Of a DNA stretch of 64,000 nt, positions 11,157 to 22,398 are shown one piece after another (positions within the stretch are counted from its first letter, which is position 1; the number at the start of each line of letters is the position of its first letter). The stretch comes from Anniella stebbinsi (lineage: Eukaryota; Chordata; Lepidosauria; Squamata; Anniellidae), in assembly GCA_029215795.1 (NCBI GenBank), contig JARDYH010000003.1, forward strand, positions 171,318,382 through 171,382,381, given 5' to 3'. Position numbers and translations under genes: made by a program. The notes under the pieces were generated by a model. The model ran no database searches. It saw only the letters and a program-made list of their open reading frames with translations, and was not told the origin of the DNA.

Positions 11157-11732
11157 GGCCGATCTACACACTAGGTTTGTAACATTTCATAAGGGTAATG
11201 AAAACTCTTTGGGCCACATGACACACTCCCTTTAATGATGTATACCTGAGGTTTTTTAAAACTCACTTCAGCAATATACAACGGTTTTTACTTTTAATAA
11301 ATTGTTTTAAGTAAAATAATGTGTCCTTCCTTACCGTTTGTGATTCGTGGGGGCAGTGCTTCATTGACCGGTGCCCAAATGCTTAGCAGTTGATTGGTGG
11401 GGAAGAAAGAGGAAGTGGGTGAGTGAACTACAACACCCACAATACCTAGCCCTATACTCATTGAAAGCTAGTGAATGAAAGGAGAACTAAGGAGGAAGTG
11501 GGTGACTGAACTACAACTCCCACAATTCTTTGCCCTAAACTCATTGTAAAAATGAAAGAGAAAGAGACGGACAGAAGAGTGTGTGATACTTCCCACACCG
11601 CTTTGAAGACTAAAGATTTTTTCTCCTGTAAGGTGAGTACTCATTAATGTGGCCTAAGACCTTTTGAACACACCTATTTGGAACGTTTTAAAATACAATT
11701 TTAAACATTCCAAGGTACTGTGTAGATAGGCC
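11157..11732. mobile_element. Putative MITE, GGCC(G/T)ATCTACACA ends
   Basis: The left end GGCCGATCTACACACTAGG and the reverse complement of the right end, GGCCTATCTACACAGTACC, form imperfect terminal inverted repeats, extended inward by an AACATTTCATAAG/AACGTTTTAAAA-like pairing. The interior has two diverged direct copies of a GAAGTGGGTGA..ACTACAAC(A/T)CCCACAA segment. No target duplication is apparent. Confidence 0.6.
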
Positions 11733-12983
11733 CTGAGCCTTCAGCAAGTAATAGGGTAGTTAAGTCTGACATCAGAGTTAGGCATCTCAGTTAGGCAGCT
11801 GTCATGGCCCACACCTCTTGCTGGATGCCAACACTTGGAGGCTCCTGGCCCTGCTGCTGTGCCTCTTTGCTGCTATGGCTAGTTCATCTGCCCTCATATG
11901 CAAGCTGTGACCAGAGTGAGACGGCACAGCACCATCTTTCCATTGCTTTATGCTCTCCCTCTGAGCAGCAGTACAAATTCGGTCCAGAGTGAGAGGGTAA
12001 ATTAACGGGCTGGAAGAAGGATGTGTGCCCTCTCAGGGCGTCTTGTCCAAGCCCCTACCCCCAACCTGAGCCAACTCTATGGTCAGTTTCCAATATGTCT
12101 AAAGCCAGGTATGGAAATCTTCTTTGAACTCGGCCAGGGAAGAGTCAATGAAGTATCTCTCAGAAGTATGAACCAAGATGCAACTCTGGATTAATATGCC
12201 CAGGCAGAAATGGGAAAGGATTCTAGGAAGTTGGCCTTCACTGAGCATTGAAAAATTCTCAAGTGGGTGTCCTGTATAATAGCCAGCCTGCCACTGGACC
12301 TAGAGTCACAGGTAAAGATGCAAGGGATTAGGCAGGCCCTCAGTGTGAGTCCTGAAGTCCACACATACTTGCTCCAGCACCCCCTAATTTACAGAGGGAT
12401 CAATCTGCATTCCATTGGCACAGGGAACGTATAAATAAATATAGCAAGTGGTCTATTATCCAGGTGTTATTTAACTACATATATGGCACCTTCCATTAAA
12501 ACCTGATGAGTGGATGATTTCAAGGTTTAGCTATGCCTGTTGACAGATAATGTATACCATAAGGAGCAAAGTTCAGCTCATTTGCACATGGCTGGATAAA
12601 GGAGTGGTCATTAGCCAGCCTGCAAAGTGCCTGCTTCCTTACAGCCAGCTGCGCCAGTCAGTGCATTTCAAAGCTCCTTTCAGCGATGCAATTCCCAGGC
12701 ATAATTCTTATCAGACATTGTGGCTTAAAAGGATTTTATGTTATCTGCTTCTGGAGCAGAAAATGTAGCTAGCTGTGAGAAAAGGAAGGTGTGTGTGTGC
12801 GTGTGTGCATGCCTGTACATGCACACTTGGCTGACATCTGAAAAGAGAGAATGAAAAGTGGGAGCTTGCCCAGCTGAACTACATTTGGCCAGGCAGTCAA
12901 AGAAAGATTAGTTAGTGTGGAGTTGATGGGGAAAGGATTGCACAAAAATGCAAGTGAAAAACCATTCCAATCTCACAGAATGA
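11733..12983. other. No recognised feature
   Basis: The 62-residue plus frame at 11804-11992 starts with a cysteine- and leucine-rich run but has no recognisable domain. There is a short (GT)n near 12789-12806. Confidence 0.4.
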
Positions 12984-13300
12984 ATGTCACCACACAAGGA
13001 GAAATCGTGTTTCCTTACCATCACTTCTCCACACTTTCACATTCTTCCTGGAGGGGATAGAGGAAGTAAACAAAGACCACATGGACCATTCAGAGGCTGT
13101 TTTTATTGTGCCTCTTTTCCTACACACAGCAGGAGATTGTGGCACATTCTGGTTTTGTTTTGTTTTTTTAAAAAAACAGATTAAAAGGGGTTTATTTTGC
13201 TACAGAAAAATGAGTGGAAGGAGCAGGAGGCGGATGTCATCATCTAAAGGACACGCACACATCCATAAGTGGGCGATAGTGAATGTGCAATAAAACGCTC
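12984..13300 (+). repeat. Dispersed repeat, GTGCAATAAAACGCTC family, copy 1
   Basis: Shares ordered blocks with the insertion at 35400-35744 and the inverted copy at 44255-44560: AAATCGTGTTTCC, CCATCACTTCTCC, GAGGAAGTAAACAA, CCATTCAGAGGCTGTTTTTA, CACAGCAGGAGATTGTGGCA, and finally GTGCAATAAAACGCTCATCT. Probably a non-autonomous DNA transposon. Confidence 0.6.
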
Positions 13301-15148
13301 ATCTAATGTATCTCAACAAGTGAGTAAGAATTGCACATCTGTTCAAGGACAAATCATCTGGAAAGCAAGGCTTTTATTTTACTGTATTTAAATGGTCAGA
13401 TCCAGAGCTACACCGGTGAAAGAGAATCTGGCAGTGGGAACTGTTCTACAAACTTATGCATAACAGAATAGATGTTGTTGTGCAAGAGACTGTGCAATCC
13501 TTGGTGCTAGTGTGCATCTTGAGAAGTTATGGGAGGCCTTGTGCAAGGAATCTTACAGCACTTTTCGAAGCATGCCGACAGATTTCAGTTTCTCTTTTCA
13601 CATGCAAGGCTTTTGCAGTTGCACTATGCTGGGAAAAGGTCTCATACTGGCCGAAGGGATCTTTGGCCCCAACCCAATAGATTTAATTACCAGTGGCAAA
13701 AACACTGATACCTAAGGACATGTGACTTTGACGTGTGATGCTGGCCTTTGAGCAGCTTTCCCCTTGGATTAGTCTACAGTCACAGGGAAAGCAACCATCC
13801 CTCATCAGGAACTCAAGGGAACAGACTGGAAAGATGGGAAGGAAGAAATCTCGTAACAAGCAGCAAAGACATGGCTTCCAGGGGACTTTCCAAACATCGT
13901 CTTTGCCCCATGGTGGCTGTGAATTGGAACTGTGTTGGTTATGTGATGCAGCTGCCGATTTGCAGCCACCGCAGGGCAAATAGACAAAGCTGACAATAGA
14001 AAAGCCGGGGTCTTACCCTGACTTTTCCCACTGGAGTGAGGTCACCATGGCTCTTCCACCATCTGTCCCCCCTCCAGCATCTGTTTCATCATCAGAAGCA
14101 GGGCAGGAGGCAGGCCCAGTGAGCCAAATGACTGCCAGAAAGCCTGCACTGCCTCCTTCATAGGGATTACCTGCCGCCACCCCACAGCAGCGAAACTGCG
14201 AGGTTTAGCAGCAGAGCGGCACCAAAGTGGTGCCGTGAAGGCAGGCTCCAGACTAGTGTTTATACTTTCAAAAACCTGGGTGTTTTTGTATTCATCCAGG
14301 TGGAATGTGGCAGTTGCTTTGCATTGACAAATCTACCCAGTCTTGACCTTAATCCATGGAAAATAGCCTTTGGTCTCACTGAGTTGTCACTCAAGTGTTC
14401 AAGGTATAACATGACATTCCTCTTTCAGCAAGTTGTTGTCTGGCTGCATCCACACCTTGCTTCTCTGCTCCTCTTAAAAGGAACAGCCAAATTCATATTG
14501 ACTTTAATAGGAGCAGAATTAGACTCATATTGAGATATTGGAACAACATAGCTCACGCTGTCAGTAAGATTATGAGTTCTACCATCATCTCCTTCCCTCG
14601 ACATCTGTCTCTTTCAGCATATAAATGAACTCACACAGAACACACATACACTTCAGGAAATTCATACATCTGGCTTTATTGGCAACGAAAAGGAATGCTA
14701 TGGAGTACTGGAAGCCTGACAAACCCTCTAGCTTTAATAGCTTGGGTTACAAATGTTCTCAATTTAGCCTCATTAGAAGGCTAAATTGATGGCATAGAAA
14801 AGAAAAGGAATATATTTTCTTGTCCATTTCAGCTATAAAATGTATGTGACAGAGTGATCAAAGAAGCATAACAGTGAAGCCAAAATGATCCACAATAGTT
14901 CAGTGTTGCTACCTTTTACATGGTCAGCTAGCCACATGTGCTTGGAGTGAGTGAGTGACCTCAGCCAATGCAGTAGCCATTGCAGGACTGATGTCATCAT
15001 AGCTATTGCCAATTAGGTGGTATTGACAGGCACTGAGGGGAGCTGGCCCCAAAAGAGAATAAAATATTGGGTGTCTCCCTCCTGCCCCTGTGCACAGGGC
15101 ACAGACCAAGAATGGTGGTGCTTTTACATTGGGGCAGAACAACCTACA
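13301..15148. other. No recognised feature
   Basis: Several overlapping frames of 60-98 codons at 13456-13996 on both strands, none with a recognisable domain. No splice-flanked exon could be argued. Confidence 0.4.
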
Positions 15149-15470
15149 TTTTAATAATAATAATAATAATAATAATAAATTTATTTATTTATTTATTACC
15201 CGCCTCTCCCAACGGATCAAGGCAGGGAACAGCACTAAACATAAAATACAAAACTGATTAAAAGCACATAAAACCATACATCATTAAAATACTAATAAAA
15301 CACCAATAAAACACTTTAAAATTCATCTGGGTAGGCCTGCCGGAAGAGATCAGTCTTTATAGATCTTTCAAATTTCTGAAGACCGGTGAGTTCGCGAATC
15401 TCTCCCGGCAGGTCATTCCGTTTTTCTCTGGATGTTGTACCAGTAGCCAGCAGATGTTACAGAGAGTTCT
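15149..15470 (-). mobile_element. L2-like LINE 3' end, minus strand
   Basis: The (TAA)n/(TTTA)n microsatellite at 15152-15197 is the LINE tail. On the minus strand it is preceded by CCGTTGGGAGAGGCGGG and, further upstream, by the decayed end of ORF2. Same subfamily as 25010-25320 and 32010-32600. Heavily 5' truncated. Confidence 0.7.
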
Positions 15471-15726
15471 CTGACTGCCGGGAAATGTTTCTAATTAATC
15501 AAAGCACAGTTATATTCAGTTCCTTGAAATGACTGGCTGGGATGTAAGGCCACAAAGTAGCCTACTTCCTGTGCCTTTAGGTGTAGGTAATCTGAGAATC
15601 ATGTAACACATCACACCAGAAGATGTCCCCATTTGAAGGGCATCTGTATGTCTGAAAATACAGTGTATTAGTGCTGGGCTAAGCCTGAAGGTAGTATACA
15701 TTTAACTTGGCTAGCAGTCCTATACA

Positions 15727-15857
15727 GGAAGGGTGGGAAACTTGTGGCCTTCCAGAAGTTTTGGCTTACCATTCCCATCATCCCTCACCATTGACCATGC
15801 TGGTAAGAACTGATGGGAGTTGTAGGTTAAAACCAAGTTGGGGAAGGCTGGCATAGG
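15727..15857. repeat. Short inverted-repeat element (CCATCATCCCT type)
   Basis: Arms GTGGCCTTCCAGAAGTTTTG and the inverted AAACCAAGTTGGGGAAGG, with internal CATTCCCATCATCCCTCACC and CTGATGGGAGTTGTAGG. Same family as 10199-10296. Confidence 0.65.
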
Positions 15858-15877
15858 TCATCATGGATATTGCTCAC

Positions 15878-15958
15878 CTATGCTATACAGACTAACCTAG
15901 GAGTAAAACCCATTGAACTCAATGGGGCTTACTTCTGTGTATAGGATTGCACTGGTAT
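15878..15958. repeat. Short palindromic repeat ending in AGGATTGCACT
   Basis: CCTAGGAGTAAAACCCATTG followed by CAATGGGGCTTACTTCTG forms a hairpin around AACT. It ends ATAGGATTGCACT. Diverged relatives are near 21950-22035 and 45479-45560. Confidence 0.55.
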
Positions 15959-17053
15959 TGTCATGTCCAATTTGCCATAAGCTGCATTTTTTTAGTTTTG
16001 CTTTGTTTTGTAAGTTGCTCCTTCTCCTTATTCCATCTAACAGTTCTTTCTAATAACATTTTCCTTTGGTATACTGTAATTGGCCTTGAAGTACTGCATA
16101 GTTAAGGGTCGAAGAGGTGGGTGTTAGTCAACTTTGAGGGACCTCACCCTTGATGGTGGTAATGGCCCTATTCTCCTCCTTTCAATGCACTAAGAAAAAA
16201 AGTCATTTCCCCTTCCCCCTTCCCAAACAACCCCCTCTCAAACAGGCCTGAACAGCAGTAGTAGGGTTTTTTGTCAGCCTTCTAGAGCCTTGAACAAGGG
16301 CTTAGGGATACATGGCAATATTTTGCTTTATGTCCTATATATATTGCCATAATAATTGAGAGTGTGACTTGCACAGGTTAGATTTCAGTTGGGCTTCATG
16401 GCTCACAATTCATAGCTCTTTATCGCTACAATATACTAGCCCCTATGTGGGAGTTTTTGCAAAATTGTGTGATAACTTACCAATTAATCATCACTACAAA
16501 GAAAGGCCATATTTAGTTTGTTTTTCATTTCCTGTTACAGTAACACACCAGATACAAAACAGCCTCAGAAAAACCTTTAAAGGTGCAGCCTTACTGATTA
16601 AAAATACCCTCTGATGATTTAATCCACAGTTTATGAATCTGCTCATCCAAGTTTGCAGCCCAGTAACTGGTAGAGTACCACAGCACTGCACTCCTCTGAA
16701 ATGTTATGTTATCTGAATTTCAGAATGTTGATGAAAACTCAGTGTCAATATTTAAGAATCAAAATTATGATCCAGTGTAAGCTGAAATGCCACGTCATTA
16801 CTGGGCATATTGATCTGAGTGGATCTGTGAATTGAAGCTGTTTTCATTATTCAGTGAAGTGACAGAAAATGAGTTGGACTTTGTTGGCACATGCATCATC
16901 AGCTGCATCTAATTGCAGCATCTTCTGACAGATGATGATTTATAGGACAGAAAGCACAGTAATTTTTATTCAAATGCTAGGTTGATTGTCTGTAGCAACA
17001 GTTTACTAAACCACTCATTTCTGGGCTGAACACATCTGACGTAGGGATGATCT
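15959..17053. other. No recognised feature
   Basis: No gene. Frames at 16369-16691 on both strands have no recognisable domain. Confidence 0.4.
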
Positions 17054-17608
17054 AGGGCTCATCTACAGCCCTTTCAAGAGGGGGGAGGGATGACTACGAA
17101 GTTTTCCGCTTCAGTGTTCATCCCTCATGGGGCACACGCCAGCGAGTTTGCCCGCAATTTAAGGAGAGACGTTGAGGGGCGATTTTTGTCTTTTACGACT
17201 CCTATCTTATGAGCAAGAGCAGAGTTGAGATCCTGTGCGAAGTTAAGTTTTTTTAAACACACACACACACACGGTGCTAAAAGACCCAAAACCCATCCAG
17301 AACGTGTCGACAGTGCTCTCCCCCTCAGCCCTAATACCCATGGGCTCTCTCCGCACAGCTGGTTGCCTGTTCACTGAGCCCAACTACTGGCGAGGAACAG
17401 CAACAGCTTCGCGAGGGGAGGGCGCACCAGCTACGCACTTTGGGATTTTTGCGAGAGTGGGGGGGAATGGGACAAAGCTATTATCGATATCCTGGGAAAA
17501 CTGAGGGGTCGTCCCTAGATCACAGCAGGATCATCTGTGCATCATGTGGCCTGGTAGGGATGACCTCAGTACTATTCTGGAATAAACAGCTGGTGTGGAT
17601 AAGGCCTC
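17054..17608. mobile_element. Putative MITE, weak ends
   Basis: GGGCTCATCTACAGCCC at the left and the inverted GCTGGTGTGGATAAGGCCT at the right are weakly complementary and resemble the ends of the elements at 11157-11732 and 18986-19367. The interior is richer in GC than its surroundings and includes a (CA)n at about 17257-17273. Confidence 0.4.
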
Positions 17609-17640
17609 AGAGAAAACAAATGAGGAACATTGGGAAAGAG

Positions 17641-17960
17641 TAGGGTGACCAGATAAAATCCAGGTCAGGGCTCATATAACTTTAACAGTTGTAGAGGAAA
17701 GGGAATTTCAACCAGAGTCATTTGTATGCAATTAGTTCCTGGTGAAATTCCCTCTTCATCACAACAGTTAAAGGTGCATGCACTATACTAGAGTGACCAT
17801 ATACAAAAGAAGGCAGGGCCCCTGCAACTTTAACTGTTGTGATGAAGAGGGAATTTCACCAGGAACTAATTGCATACAAATGACACTGGCTGAAATCTCC
17901 TTTTCTCTACAACTGTTAAAGTTACATGAGCCCTGACCTGGATTTTATCTGGTCACCCTA
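17641..17960. mobile_element. Palindromic 320-bp MITE, hAT-like, copy 1
   Basis: Begins TAGGGTGACCAGATAAAA and ends with its inverted copy TTTTATCTGGTCACCCTA, flanked by a perfect 8-bp duplication GGAAAGAG (17633-17640, 17961-17968). Nearly the whole element is an inverted repeat: TTTAACAGTTGTAGAG.., GGTGAAATTCCCTCTTC and their complements mirror each other around a centre near 17800. It has no coding sequence; an 8-bp duplication with TAGGG ends fits hAT. Confidence 0.93.
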
Positions 17961-18149
17961 GGAAAGAGTCACCTATGGATCAAGTTACACTGTGCTTTGG
18001 ATGAGCTTGAGGGACAGGCAGTTCTAAGTAGGGGGCAATTTCAATCAACTCTCCCCTGCTTTCTAAAGGTAGGATGATATGTGACTCTAGAGTGTGAAGA
18101 ACAATAGCTGCAGCACATGAACTATATATGCAAGGCCATACCCAAGCTG

Positions 18150-18562
18150 GGACCTGGCCCCATTTTATTTCTTATTTGATTTGTACCCTGCCTTTCCATC
18201 AAGAAAATGGTGCTCAAGGTGGCTAATTATCATAGGAACCCATTTTTTAAAAATAAAAACTTGGTTAAGACAATAATAAAAACAAATACATTAAAACACA
18301 GTTTTAAAAACACAACAATAACAGAATAAAAACAGCACCCAACTCAACATGCCAGCTTACATGCCAAAGGCTCGCTTGCATAAAATTTATTTGCCTGCTG
18401 GTGGAAAGACAGCAGGAAAAAAGCCAACCTAACCTCCTTCAGCAGGGAGTTCCACAGCTGGGAGCAGCCACCAAGAAGGCCCTCTCTCGCATCACCACCA
18501 TATGTGCGTCTGAAACCAGTGGTACCAAGAGAAGGGCCTTCCCTGATGACATGCCAAGCCAT
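18150..18562 (-). mobile_element. L2-like LINE 3' end, minus strand
   Basis: On the minus strand the encoded REGLLGGCSQLWNSLLKEVRL segment (about 18400-18505) resembles the terminal residues of L2 ORF2 (compare [12 protein letters not shown] near 57475). It is followed by 3' UTR and CATTTTCTTGATGGAAAGGC..GGTACAAATC. Frame broken and 5' truncated by, or abutting, the MITE at 18563. Confidence 0.6.
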
Positions 18563-18747
18563 GGTGGTTAAGCATTTTGAGCTAAACATTACGGCTTAGT
18601 ATGTCATGTGAACCATGACTTAGTGTGTCATGTGTACCATTTCTAACCATGTGGCTACACAACCAGAGTTTAAATGCGATCACTAAGCATTTACTGCAAA
18701 GGGGTTAGTAGCCTAACCATGGCTTAGTGTGTTGTCTGAACAGGCCC
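18563..18747. mobile_element. MITE, GGGCCTGTTCAG family, copy 1
   Basis: The right end TTGTCTGAACAGGCCC is intact; the left end is damaged at the junction with the L2 fragment. The interior repeats TAACCATGGCTTAG and TTAAGCATTTTGAGC as in 20686-20878 and 34575-34772. Confidence 0.7.
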
Positions 18748-18985
18748 AATGAGATATATATTCAGGGTGATGAAACTGTTTTATTCTTGTTGTTTTACTC
18801 TAAGCATTATAATAAACTATGTGCATTTTGTGGATGGCCCTTGGGGAAGAAGGATGTTGAAGATGTGTGTGCATGTATGGTTGATGATGCTGGGAGAGAG
18901 AAAAAGAAGGTAGGGGATGCTTGGTTGACACAGGGGAAATGAGTGGACTGAGACTTAATTGAACAGGAAATGGTTTGGGCAGTGA

Positions 18986-19367
18986 GAGCCTATCCACATT
19001 GCCCTTAAAACGATTTATATTCTGTTTAAAAACGTGTTTTATTAAGTCGTTTCATTATGTGGTAGGACACACTGAGCAGTACTTACATTTCATAGTGACT
19101 GCTTCCTCCGTCCTCAAAGTGTTCAGTGGTGTATTACAGGGTTAATTCCTTGACTCTTCTTTTTTAGTTTTTGTTTTGCAGACTGCTTGATTTACGGAGA
19201 CAGAAGTGGGTGGGTCAAGTAGCCTGCAAACAGAAACTAAAGAAGAAGAGTCCAGGAATTAATCCTGTAATACACCATTGAACACTGTGAGGACGGAGGA
19301 AGCAGTCACTATGAAACATGTTTTTAAACAGAATATAAGTCATTTTAAGGGCAATGTGGATAGGCTC
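18986..19367. mobile_element. MITE with 3-bp duplication, GAGCCTATCCACA ends
   Basis: A 382-bp element with inverted repeats of at least 45 bp: GAGCCTATCCACATTGCCC at the left and GGGCAATGTGGATAGGCTC at the right, continuing through AATATAAGTC/GATTTATATT and TGTTTAAAAACGTG. Flanked by TGA on both sides. An inner inverted pair, GACTGCTTCCTCCGTCCTC and GAGGACGGAGGAAGCAGTC (about 19099 and 19291), makes it almost wholly palindromic. Confidence 0.85.
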
Positions 19368-19601
19368 TGAGTTTGGGGGAATTGATTCTGGGTGATTGTC
19401 CTATTAGGAATTAATTGAGAGGTGATCTGGAAAATTAATTGGCTTGACTTCTGTGAAATGGGCATTCAGTTTGAAGTAGAAAACTGGGATTTGAAATGTG
19501 ATTTTGTTTTTGGGGATATGGCATGAGGACAGCATTCCCCTATTCTTCCCCAGCATTCGGTATTCAGAGAGAGAAGGTGAGTGTTATGGTTAGATGTATG
19601 A

Positions 19602-19603
<2 letters not shown>

Positions 19604-19637
<34 letters not shown>
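19604..19637. repeat. (GT)n microsatellite
   Basis: About 16 GT units. Confidence 0.95.
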
Positions 19638-19639
<2 letters not shown>

Positions 19640-19774
19640 AGAAAGAGAAGGCTATGTGTGTGCTGCCATCTCTCAGACTTTGGTGTGTACCTGATCTCTC
19701 AAATGGATATATATTTTTAGGAAATTTTCTACATGTGTAATTCCTTCATTATATACAGAGTATAATAAGCTGAT

Positions 19775-20150
19775 TGGTGGGTGATTCAAGACAGATAAAA
19801 GGAAGTATTTCTTTATGCAGCACATAGTGAAACTATGGAATTCGCTGCTACAAGTTGTAGTGATGGCCTCCAATTTGATGGCTTAAGTGTGTGTGGGGGG
19901 GTGTTAGATAAATTCCTGGAGAAGGCTATCAATGGCTACTAGTCCTGATGACTATGTGCTACCTCCAGTATCAGAAGCAGTAAGCCTATATACACCAGTT
20001 GCTGGAGAACATGGGTGGGAGGATGCTATTGCATTCATGTCCTGCTTGTGGGCTACTGGTCAACAGCTGGTTGGCCACTGTGTGAACAGAATGCTGGATT
20101 GGATGGACCCTTGGTCTGATCCAGCAGGGCTCTTCTTATGTTCTTATGAG
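19775..20150 (+). mobile_element. CR1 LINE 3' end, plus strand
   Basis: Includes the end of CR1 ORF2 (AGACAGATAAAAGGAAGTAT, then ACTATGGAATTCGCTGC) and a squamate-type 3' UTR ending GATCCAGCAGGGCTC followed by two tandem 8-mers TTCTTATG. Tandem 8-mers at the 3' end are a CR1 hallmark. 5' truncated; the G-run near 19895 disrupts the frame. Related tails are at 38195-38362 and 59838-59981 (minus). Confidence 0.82.
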
Positions 20151-20685
20151 TATAATGTGTGACATAACTGTAACCTGTGCCTTGGATCACTTTCTTGAAG
20201 TTTCTGGTCCTGTGTTTTCTGACTGTAGCACAGCTACAGTCTGGTCTGAGTTATGTTGATCTATGGAGTCCTATACTATGTAGTGTTTGTAGTATTTGGT
20301 ATTGGAGAAGAAGAGTTGTACACCATAGATGTAGAGGATGCACTGGAAAGCCTTATCCAAGCTCTGTGTAGGAAAGAATGTGTTGTCTAAATTCACCTGG
20401 AAAGCCTTGGAGGTATCTGTCTCTTCCCTGATCCCTTAGACTCCACCCAAGACTTCACTCACATTAGGATGTACATGCACATGTGCACTTTTTGTCCAAA
20501 AACAACCTGCCCCAGAGCAATTCATTGTGTGTGACCAAGAGATTTTTTTCTGGACACACCTCTGCATACATACCAATTGCAAACTCATTCTCTCTTCTTA
20601 CATAGCCAAAATGGCACCATCCACTCAGAAGAGGGTGGCATCAGCGGCCTTTGTGGAACACAAATCTTTAATGAAATACAAGTAA

Positions 20686-20878
20686 TGGCCCTGTTCAGAT
20701 GACAACACTAAGCCATAGTGGTTAAGCATTTTGAGCTAAACTTTATGGCTTAGCGTGTTGTGTGAACCATTCCTAACCATGGTGGCTGCATAACCATGGT
20801 TTAAACATGATCACTAACCATTTGCTACAAAAAGGTTAGTGGTCTAACCATGGCTTAGCATGTTGACTGAACAGACCC
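20686..20878. mobile_element. MITE, GGGCCTGTTCAG family, copy 2
   Basis: Left TGGCCCTGTTCAGATGAC and right GTTGACTGAACAGACCC are inverted repeats, with TAA on both sides. The interior has alternating TAACCATGG / CTAAGCCAT motifs. It has no coding sequence. Confidence 0.75.
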
Positions 20879-21472
20879 TAATAGGCGGGGAATCCTAAAG
20901 AGAAAAACCACCCAATGGGGACAGCTCATTTGCCATAGAATACTGGGGTGGGGAGGGGGACTGGAATAAAGTATCCTGGAAAAGGGCTTGGCTGTCCGGA
21001 ACCCTAAACAGGAGCACTCGACACTCCACCAATTTGTTGCTGGTCCCACTTGTATGAACAGATTCCAGGTAACATTTCAGCTCACATCAGGTTCCCTTGC
21101 TGTGCCTTTCTACTAACTCTCAAGCTATTTCTTCCCTGCTGAGAAACCCTTTTCTCCTCCTGTTCCATAGACCTTTACTTCAAAACCATATGTCCCAGTT
21201 GTGGTGGAACTGTGTCAAGCTTCTTTTAAAAAATCAGAGTGTATTACATCTACTGAACACCCTTATCTCACACAGCAGGGTCTTCTTCAAAGAATTCTGA
21301 CTTTCTAGATAAGCCTGAGGATCCATCGCCAGAATTCATGCTAGCTGTCGTTAATCGAAACTGGCGTCTGCAGGTGTGGTCCTGCAAAGTCCCTTATTAA
21401 AACAGATCTCCCCCTTCTATGCCCATGTAAAATTAATATATCTGTGCTATGGACTGCTAGGTTTAGTTACTT

Positions 21473-21515
21473 CTTCTTCTTATTATTATTATCATCATCA
21501 TTATTATTATTAAGT
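21473..21515. repeat. (TTA/TCA)n microsatellite
   Basis: A CTTCTTCTTATTATTATTA run with ATC interruptions. Confidence 0.9.
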
Positions 21516-22119
21516 AAAATATTATCCTCAAGCTTTCAATCTCTTGACTGCGATAAATAGGTTGTAATGTCAATTAAGGTCCCAGAGATTTTTCTGTTTC
21601 ATATTTTAGTATTTTTAGAAGTAGGTTATCATATTCATGTGAGTCTCATGCTGAGAGTTATGGCAAAGATTTGAAGCCAAATTTGGATCATAGATTTAGA
21701 GGTTCTTCTTGATTTATGCCCAGTTTTCATCGCAAATGTATTATATTGCCCTGAATACAATATTAAGTCTGAATGTTTCTTTTGTTTGTTTCATTCTCTG
21801 CAATGATTTGACCTATCATTATATGCAAATGAATCCTGTTATTCATGTAGCTTCTGAATAGAAAATATCATTATATATTTACAGTTTTCTCTTGTTCAAC
21901 CTTATGGTTAGGTCATCCATGGAATTGGCAGATTCATAGGCAATGGGGCTGAATCATATGCACACCCATCTGGGAGTAAGTCCTATTGAGCACTATGGGG
22001 CTCCTATTTCAATAAACATGCATAGGCTTTTGCTTTAGGTTTATTAATGGATATTAGTCATGGTAGCTACATGGTCTGTTCATGTCCAGAGGCAGTATAC
22101 CACTGAATACCTTTTGTTG

Positions 22120-22350
22120 GCTACAGTGGAGGCTGGTGGCTCTAATTTTGGTGGGGCTGTAACTCCATTCTAGATTTTAGTCAGAATGAGTCAGAACTCC
22201 AAAGGAGATGTCCAAGGTGCTGAACCCATTTTGGGGATAGGGTTCAGCACTTTGGATATCATATTTAGGATTTTGGCTGGTTCTGAGTGAAACCCAGAAT
22301 TGATTCACAGCCCCACTGAAACTGGAGTCACCAACTTCCACTAGCTGGCT
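22120..22350. repeat. Dispersed repeat pair member (TTTAGTCAGAATGAGTCAGA type)
   Basis: Shares blocks with 30470-30620: TCAGTCAGA.CCAATCAGAA, AAAGGAGATGTCCAAGG, TGGTTCTGAG, AACCCAGA.T. This copy has an inverted internal half. The family is not recognised. Confidence 0.5.
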
Positions 22351-22398
22351 AGTGCAGCAGGAGAGGGCTGTTATGGACTTCAAGCTTTGTTTGTTGGC

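Noticed and set aside
13456..13996. Overlapping 60-98-codon frames as a host exon
   Set aside because: Frames occur on both strands, no domain is recognised and no convincing splice-site pair frames any of them.
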